NCBI RefSeq assembly: GCF_036320965.1
Contig: NC_092249.1
Coordinates: forward strand, 2,152,614-2,216,613
Source: Panulirus ornatus
Taxonomy: Eukaryota > Arthropoda > Malacostraca > Decapoda > Palinuridae
Direction of reading: 5' to 3'
DNA length: 64,000 nucleotides
Shown: positions 58,585 to 64,000 of the stretch, one piece after another
Layout: every line of letters starts with the position of its first letter
Numbering within the stretch: position 1 is the first letter of the stretch
Position numbers and translations under genes: made by a program
Notes under the pieces: model-generated
What the model was told of the DNA's origin: nothing
The model's input: the letters and a program-made list of their open reading frames with translations, nothing else
The model's database searches: none

Positions 58585-59033
58585 ACCCCACAACTTCCGG
58601 ATCGATAACAGTTAACTCCATTAAATCAATATCGTCCGATGTCTCAAAGAAGAAGAAGAAGAAGAAGTTTTGAGGGTTCCCTCCACTTACCGTGTGCCCA
58701 TCTGCCAGAATCAGTGAATACAATCCCCTACATTATTTTGCCTCCTCAAATAGGGACAGTGTGAATGCTTCACTCAAATGTGTTCGTAAACTATTTTGAC
58801 TTAAAAAAGGGAACATTGATAGTTTTAAAAGTTGCTAGTGCACTATTTTCACTCGTTTAATGATACAATTTCAAACTGTTAGCACACTATTCTCACTCGT
58901 AAAATAGGGAAGGTGACGACAACAATTATAATTGGTGGTGGTGCATCATTCTAATAGGAACAATTTAAATTGATACAATCAAAACTATTTATGTACAAAG
59001 TGTTACCTTAACTTTCCTATCAATATCACTTCG

Positions 59034-59290
59034 TTCGTACGTTCATTCCAATCCTCTGCCAATCAGACATATCACTTGGTTCGTACGTTCATTCCAATCC
59101 TCTGCCACATTCCAATCCTCTGCCAATCAGAGATATCACTTGGTTCGTACGTTCATTCCAATCCTCTGCCAATCAGAGACATCACTTGGTTCGTACGTTC
59201 ATTCCAATCCTCTGCCACATTCCAATCCTCTGCCAATCAGACATATCACTTCGTTCGTACGTTCATTCCAATCCTCTGCCAATCACAGAT
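59034..59290. repeat. about 46-bp minisatellite with CCAAT boxes
   Basis: Five units of CACTTGGTTCGTACGTTCAT and TCCAATCCTCTGCCAATCAG, some with an inserted partial unit. Each full unit carries CCAATCA, the NF-Y core. Confidence 0.93.
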
Positions 59291-59454
59291 TCGGGTTAAT
59301 CATCATTCACAACAGCAATCTCAATGATTACTTTCCCACAATTTGGTAAATATTGAATCATCATCACCATCATCATCACCGGGCAATAACCGACCATAAT
59401 CAATTCTCTCATATCGCAATACAGCCAACATTTCATCGTCTTTCTTTTTAATTA

Positions 59455-59715
59455 AGGGACCAAATAAGACGGGTCTCTTCCACGTCTTAATTACAGAAAT
59501 TAAACAGGACGTTTTCTTCGACGATCAGTGTTAAGAAACCACATAAAGACGGTTTCCTCGTTTTCTTATGTTACGAGACATTTTCTTCGTGTTCTCTAGC
59601 TCAGATACCGCAATAAATTAGTCTCCTTCTTGTCTTCTTACGACACATATAAGACGGTTTCTTTCCCATCTTCAGTATAGAAACCACGTCATTCGGTTTC
59701 TCCTTAACCAGAGAA
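59455..59715. repeat. degenerate repeat
   Basis: Words AAGACGGTTTC, CTTCGTGTTCTC and ACGTCTTA recur about six times without a fixed period. Confidence 0.6.
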
Positions 59716-60026
59716 TTACAGACGAAGTTGTCTCTTTAATATTCCAGAAAAATACATACGAATGCATGAAATACAGCACGAACACTGCACCTACAACACC
59801 ATACACGCACAGAACAATACAATAGACACGGCAGACGCAACTCAAACTTCAACAACTACAAGACACACACACGTACACACGTCACTTCCCCTTGTGAGCA
59901 GCGTATTGCTGCTCACAAGCTCAGAATCACCCACGCGAAATAATCTCTTTTTCACCCGTGATATGTTTACTCAAAACTAACTTTGTGAGTACGACTGGTC
60001 AAAGGAGGCACAGGCGAGGGGAGCTG

Positions 60027-60080
<54 letters not shown>

Positions 60081-60100
60081 CACACACACACACACACACA
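60027..60100. repeat. (CA)n microsatellite
   Basis: CA run of about 74 bp with one AACA slip. Confidence 0.96.
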
Positions 60101-60252
60101 TGGTGAGTTCGAACGTGGGCGTGTGTTTATGGAACGCTGGTCCTACGTTCCTCTAAACTTGATAAACTTAAGTTCGCCAATTGCTTTTACCAGTGGAATA
60201 GGATTCAGTGATGAAAGTAAGCACCAGCATCTCCCCCTACCACTACTTACAA

Positions 60253-60320
60253 CCCCTTGAGCACGACGGTACGACCCTTGAGCACGACGGCACGACCGTA
60301 CGAACCCTGAGCACGACGAC
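60253..60320 (-). repeat. 21-bp family 21A, copy 5a
   Basis: About three units with CTTGAGCACGACGGTACGAC, in the orientation of copy 1. Confidence 0.9.
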
Positions 60321-60384
60321 GGATACGCCCCTTGGGTACTGATGACCTGACCTTCGACATGACCCTTAAGGGTTAGGTCAAAGA

Positions 60385-60575
60385 CCAACTCGTGCCCAAG
60401 GATCGTCGTAGCGTTGTACCCAAGGGTCGTACTGTCGTGCTCAAGGGTCGTACCGTCGTGCTCAAGGGTTGTGCCGTCGTGCTCAAGGGTCGTACCGTCG
60501 TGCTCAAGGGTCGCACCGTCGTACCCAAGGGTCGTACCGTCGTGCTCAAGGGTCGTACCGTCGTGGTCACGAGGT
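60385..60575 (+). repeat. 21-bp family 21A, copy 5b
   Basis: About eight units with GTACCGTCGTGCTCAAGGGT, inverted relative to copy 5a 65 bp away, so the two arms can pair as a hairpin. Confidence 0.94.
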
Positions 60576-61066
60576 TTGAAACAGCTCGTCCAACTTCTGA
60601 CAAAAATATCTTTACATACGTTCTCGTACACACACAAACAAAAACCTCGTAAACAAGTCATTTCACGTCTAATTAGTGTCTATCATATTCATCTTATATA
60701 TAACCCGCGGGTAAAAAAGTGCAGCAGATACGTCATAAGAGAATATAGCTGAAAGAAGAGAAGAAAAGAAAAAAAATAGATAATCAAAACTTAAATGAGA
60801 AGAAAACAGATTGGAAAGACGTATTTATTTAATGAAAGCCGACAGGGTGGTGAGGGGTCCCAAATCATGTTCACATCCAAGCCACGTCGGCTGAGCGGGT
60901 TAATATAATGAGTCACACACAGAGTTACATAGCTAGGGAGACGGGGGGGATAGCAAGTTTATCTGGAGGAAAGCTGGGGTGGCTGGCTTTGCTACCGTAC
61001 TCTACCACAGTACGGGGGAATGGGGTTGGAGACCCTCCTGCAAGTCTGCAAATTCACTTCCCACGA

Positions 61067-61072
<6 letters not shown>

Positions 61073-61103
<31 letters not shown>
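61073..61103. repeat. (AT)n microsatellite
   Basis: Perfect AT run. Confidence 0.94.
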
Positions 61104-61105
<2 letters not shown>

Positions 61106-61109
61106 TGGA

Positions 61110-61917
61110 TATCTGTCCTTCGTGTGCTGTTGCACGGGCTGGTAAATGGCCTTGTGGATGTCGAAGACACATGGAAGCATTGCTGAATAAGACGAAGGTC
61201 AAGTGCGAGAGCGACAGAGGGAGAAGATGAGGAGGAGGAGAAAGAGAGACTTGAGATGGAGAGGAAGAGGGAAGGAGGGAGGGAGAAGCGGATGGGTTGG
61301 GAGGGTTGGGGGGTGACAGATGGCCACGGTAGAGGAAACCAGCAGGACGGGAAGGAGATAATGGGAGTCCTCATAGAAACCTTCAATTTGGCCCGCCATG
61401 TAACACTCGCTTCACCCATCAACCTCCCCTTCCAAGTCGCCACCTATTTCCTCCCCCAATATCACCCCATTTGTTAACCTCCCCTTCCTCTGACATCCAT
61501 ACATGTCTTGAGCACTTCCTCTCCTTTTAACTCCCCCCTATTAACCTCCCCCATTACCCACCCACTCCCCCTTCCATCTCCATTAAAAGCCACCCCCTCT
61601 TCCCCTCCTTTCAACTCAACCTCAATCCTAACTTACTCACCATCATTCTCATTCCATCAAGCTCCATCACTTCATGCCACCTCCTCCATCACCTTACTCA
61701 CCCATACCTGTCTGAGTCAAGTCTTTATGTACAATCTAAACAGACTTTGGGAAGTCTGAAGAACTTCGCTTTGCCGTTCAAAACACGCCATAAATAACAC
61801 CTCCTAACCAGAGACGTTAACTGTGACAATTCATACGCTAAATTAAAAGCATTTCTAACAAAACGTCTTCATGCGAAATTGACAGTCAATTCCGGCAAAA
61901 ACAAATAAAGTAAATAC
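61110..61917. other. unique DNA, C-rich low complexity from 61400
   Basis: No gene seen on the plus strand; the candidate exon below begins just beyond. Confidence 0.45.
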
Positions 61918-61976
61918 CTGAAGTGCCTCATGAATTCCTCCGCCAAGGTTAGATGGTAAGTTCTCCACATAACTCA
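61918..61976 (-). CDS. candidate internal exon, 19 codons
   Basis: Minus-strand segment of 59 nt. Acceptor TTTCTTTTCAACGTATATCATCAG lies before 61976 with a fair pyrimidine tract, and donor CAG/GTATTT after 61918. Only one frame is open: two bases then SYVENLPSNLGGGIHEALQ, ending in phase 0. Complexity is protein-like and it sits next to a 20-bp minisatellite that does not share its composition. The donor is suboptimal. Family not recognised; it could be an upstream exon of the same minus-strand gene. Confidence 0.35.
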
Positions 61977-62020
61977 CTGATGATATACGTTGAAAAGAAA
62001 CAAGTACGTAAACTTGTGTT

Positions 62021-62245
62021 CTGTATAACAGACTGGTGTTCTGTATAACAGACTGGTGTTCTGTATAAGAGATTGGTGTTATATGTAACAGACTGGTGTT
62101 CTGTATAACAGACTGGTGTTCTGTATAAGAGATTGGTGTTATATGTAACAGACTGGTGTTCTGTATAACAGACTGGTGTTCTGTATAACAGGCAGGTGCT
62201 CTGTATAACAGACTGGTGTTCTGTATAACAGACAGGTGTTTCTTC
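62021..62245. repeat. 20-bp minisatellite
   Basis: Eleven units of ATAACAGACTGGTGTTCTGT. A three-unit block containing GATTGGTGTTATATGTAAC occurs twice, a higher-order repeat. Confidence 0.95.
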
Positions 62246-62311
62246 GAGGCTGCCTGAACAGAAGACACAGAAGTATACTTTAAATGGAAGCGGCTCCAAG
62301 AATTACACCCA

Positions 62312-62650
62312 GTTCCACAACCCTACCACGTCAACATTACCACAACCACCACAACCCTACCACGTCAACATTACCACAACCACCACAACCCTACCACGTC
62401 AACATTACCACAACCACCACATCCCTACCACGTCAACATTACCACAACCACCACAACCCTACCACGTTAACATTACCACAACCACCACATCCCTACCACG
62501 TCAACATTACCACAACCACCACAACCCTACCACGTCATCATCATCACAACCACCACAACCCTACCACGTCAACATCACCACAACCACCACAACCCTACCA
62601 CGTCAACATCACCACAACCCCTACAACCTTGCCACGTCAACACCACCATA
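62312..62650. repeat. 34-bp minisatellite
   Basis: About ten units of CAACCCTACCACGTCAACAT and TACCACAACCACCA with point variants. Confidence 0.95.
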
Positions 62651-62760
62651 ACCACTCACCATACCCCATGGCAAGTGTCACCCCCCCTTCATCACTCAAC
62701 CCCCTACACCAACATCGTACCACACCAACACCACGAAAATCTCATAAGCCCCGAGCACGA

Positions 62761-62764
<4 letters not shown>

Positions 62765-62799
<35 letters not shown>
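62765..62799. repeat. (CA)n microsatellite
   Basis: Perfect CA run. Confidence 0.95.
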
Positions 62800-62801
<2 letters not shown>

Positions 62802-62864
62802 CAGTCATCTACCTCAATTAACCACAACAATCTCACAACCACAACACACAACATGGCTACTCAC

Positions 62865-62923
62865 CCCTAAGGCTTTTCATTTCCTGAAGACAAACTCTTC
62901 CTCGACCCCGGTAATGTGATTTC
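62865..62923 (-). CDS. weak candidate internal exon
   Basis: Minus-strand segment of 59 nt between acceptor GTCTCCTGTCAG and donor GGG/GTGAGT. In the frame without stops it encodes KSHYRGRGRVCLQEMKSLR and leaves one base, which would join in frame to 61918-61976. Another frame is open until a late stop, so the evidence is the splice pair and phase fit only. Confidence 0.2.
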
Positions 62924-62939
62924 CTGACAGGAGACTACC

Positions 62940-63512
62940 CGCAACTCATTTTTCCATTCTCATTTCTTAAGTGGATCAACATAGATTTATAACCATTTAC
63001 AATCACCTTCTCCTAGCATCTAAGTTTCAATATGGATCTATAACCACTTATTATCACCTGATTTTAGCATCTATGTTTCTGACGTTATCATCCCACATCA
63101 ACATTGCAAAGAACTCCAATTCTCCTATTCAAATGTCGCCTGAACTTTAGGGTTGAAACTAACATCATCTTTATTAACCCTTCCAAGCCACTTCCTCTAA
63201 TACATCAACTTCCTTTTCAAGATCGTCTCTCCTAACTTCCCTCTGCCCTGAAACAAAAGCATCCAGGTTCCATAAAGTCCCCGCCCGTTTTCTTTTCAGT
63301 GCACCACACCTAAAATATTCCATTTTAGGGCATTAATTTCCCCTCATACATTGTATAAGAGGGCCTTAATTTCCCCTTATATATTGTATGAGATATTACT
63401 TCCTCTTTCTCATTGTTCATTCGCTTCTCTACCTATATATCTCATAACTGTCTCCTTTCTTTAACCTGTCTTATCCTTTGAGTTCATTCTCAGCTTCCCA
63501 TTGCAATCTACC

Positions 63513-63515
<3 letters not shown>
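62940..63515. other. AT-rich unique DNA, nothing recognised
   Basis: ATCTAAGTTTCAATATGGATCTATAACCA-like words occur twice near 62980-63060. No gene. Confidence 0.5.

Positions 63516-63516
<1 letters not shown>

Positions 63517-63580
<64 letters not shown>
63517..63580. repeat. (AT)n microsatellite
   Basis: Perfect AT run, upstream of ribozyme-like element copy 4. Confidence 0.97.
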
Positions 63581-63583
<3 letters not shown>

Positions 63584-63712
63584 CTAATTAAAGCCATCTC
63601 ATTAACGTTATATTGTAATCTATTTTCTCATTCTGTAAGTAGTCCTTTGAAGATGTGGTAATACACGAAAGCGCTCGGGATTCTTGTGTTTCCTTTTCCC
63701 TGAGGTGGATGA
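63581..63712 (+). mobile_element. (TA)n-associated element, copy 4 (diverged)
   Basis: Plus strand: GAAGATGTGGTAATACACGA, AAGCGCTCGGGATTCTTGTG and TTTCCTTTTCCC align in order with copies 1-3, again next to a (TA)n tract. Confidence 0.6.
63641..63682 (+). ncRNA. hammerhead-ribozyme-like motif, copy 4 (diverged)
   Basis: Stem I pairs AGUCCU (63641-63646) with GGGAUU (63677-63682), six pairs including two G-U, with different sequence from copies 1-3. The core strand is UUGAAGA, with U for the invariant C. Stem II GUG/CAC, core GAAA and a self-complementary GCGC stem III are followed by UC at the cleavage position. Sequence differs in stem I and stem III while pairing is kept, which favours an RNA fold over a coding explanation. 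Confidence 0.42.
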
Positions 63713-64000
63713 ACAGCTAGGTGGCCTGCAACCCGACCCTCGCGCCCAGGACGCCCCTACTTTATTATAACATTACAACACCATTGTTTCTAGAGGTCTC
63801 TCTTATATTCTCCCCACCCATCTTCACCCCAGGGATTATCTCCCCCCCTCCCTTTACCTCCTCCCCCATTCTCTCTCCCTTTGCTCCTCCCCTCCCACAT
63901 CCCACCTGTTCTCCTCCCCTCCCACAGTGTGGGAGAGCCGTAAGCCCCCCCCCCACACACACACTCCCAAACCCTGGGAGAGGAGGACCCGTAGCCTTAG
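63713..64000. other. C-rich low-complexity DNA, no gene seen
   Basis: TCCCC-rich sequence with CTCCTCCCCTCCCAC repeated near 63885 and 63915. Confidence 0.5.

Noticed and set aside
58697..58733. Minus-strand segment LYSLILADGHT before GTAAGT
   Set aside because: Short, several possible acceptors, and no partner exon with matching phase.

Overview
The window looks like nuclear DNA of a multicellular animal, most probably a decapod crustacean. It is packed with long (GA)n/(CT)n, (CA)n/(GT)n and (TA)n microsatellites and with minisatellites. It carries a non-LTR (LINE) retrotransposon with a poly(A) tail and tRNA-derived SINEs. The only plausible host coding sequence is short, splice-bounded exons in very large introns. 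There are no bacterial-style gene clusters, rRNA genes, intact tRNA genes or CRISPR arrays. The decapod assignment is inferred from repeat style and the LINE protein and was not tested by a search.

Layout. 1-8.9 kb: microsatellites, a 21-bp minisatellite (2.46-2.79 kb) and a 48-bp array whose units each hold a perfect Pol III B-box (5.75-5.98 kb). 8.57-10.66 kb: a (TA)n-flanked element with a hammerhead-ribozyme-like motif, split by a 5'-truncated LINE that has an intact 470-codon reverse-transcriptase ORF, a poly(A) tail and a 12-bp target-site duplication. 10.8-14.8 kb: several minisatellites, including a GGA-rich array with a 174-bp internal duplication. 15-22 kb: two convincing minus-strand exons (15024-15143, 21834-22010) of an acidic, Ser/Pro-rich protein. 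23.75-24.2 kb: a 22-copy array of a 21-bp unit containing a YY1/Pho-like motif. 24.9-36 kb: SINE, microsatellites and unique DNA. 39-47 kb: tRNA-like fragments, a second SINE, and two more candidate minus-strand exons (43133-43189, 45107-45173) whose phases fit the two strong ones. 47-64 kb: further copies of the 21-bp minisatellite family, a LINE fragment, two more ribozyme-like copies, candidate exons near 51-52 kb and 62 kb, an AT-rich degenerate repeat field (55.4-56.7 kb) and several promoter-motif-like tandem arrays.

Reading of the whole. The most economical model is one large minus-strand gene with tiny exons in introns up to about 21 kb, the introns being filled by repeats. The most interesting signals are: (a) four dispersed copies of a hammerhead-like ribozyme element next to (TA)n tracts, (b) a nested, apparently recent LINE insertion inside one of them, (c) one 21-bp minisatellite family at six sites in both orientations, and (d) tandem arrays whose units match transcription-factor or TFIIIC motifs. 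Homology, expression and ribozyme activity were not tested.
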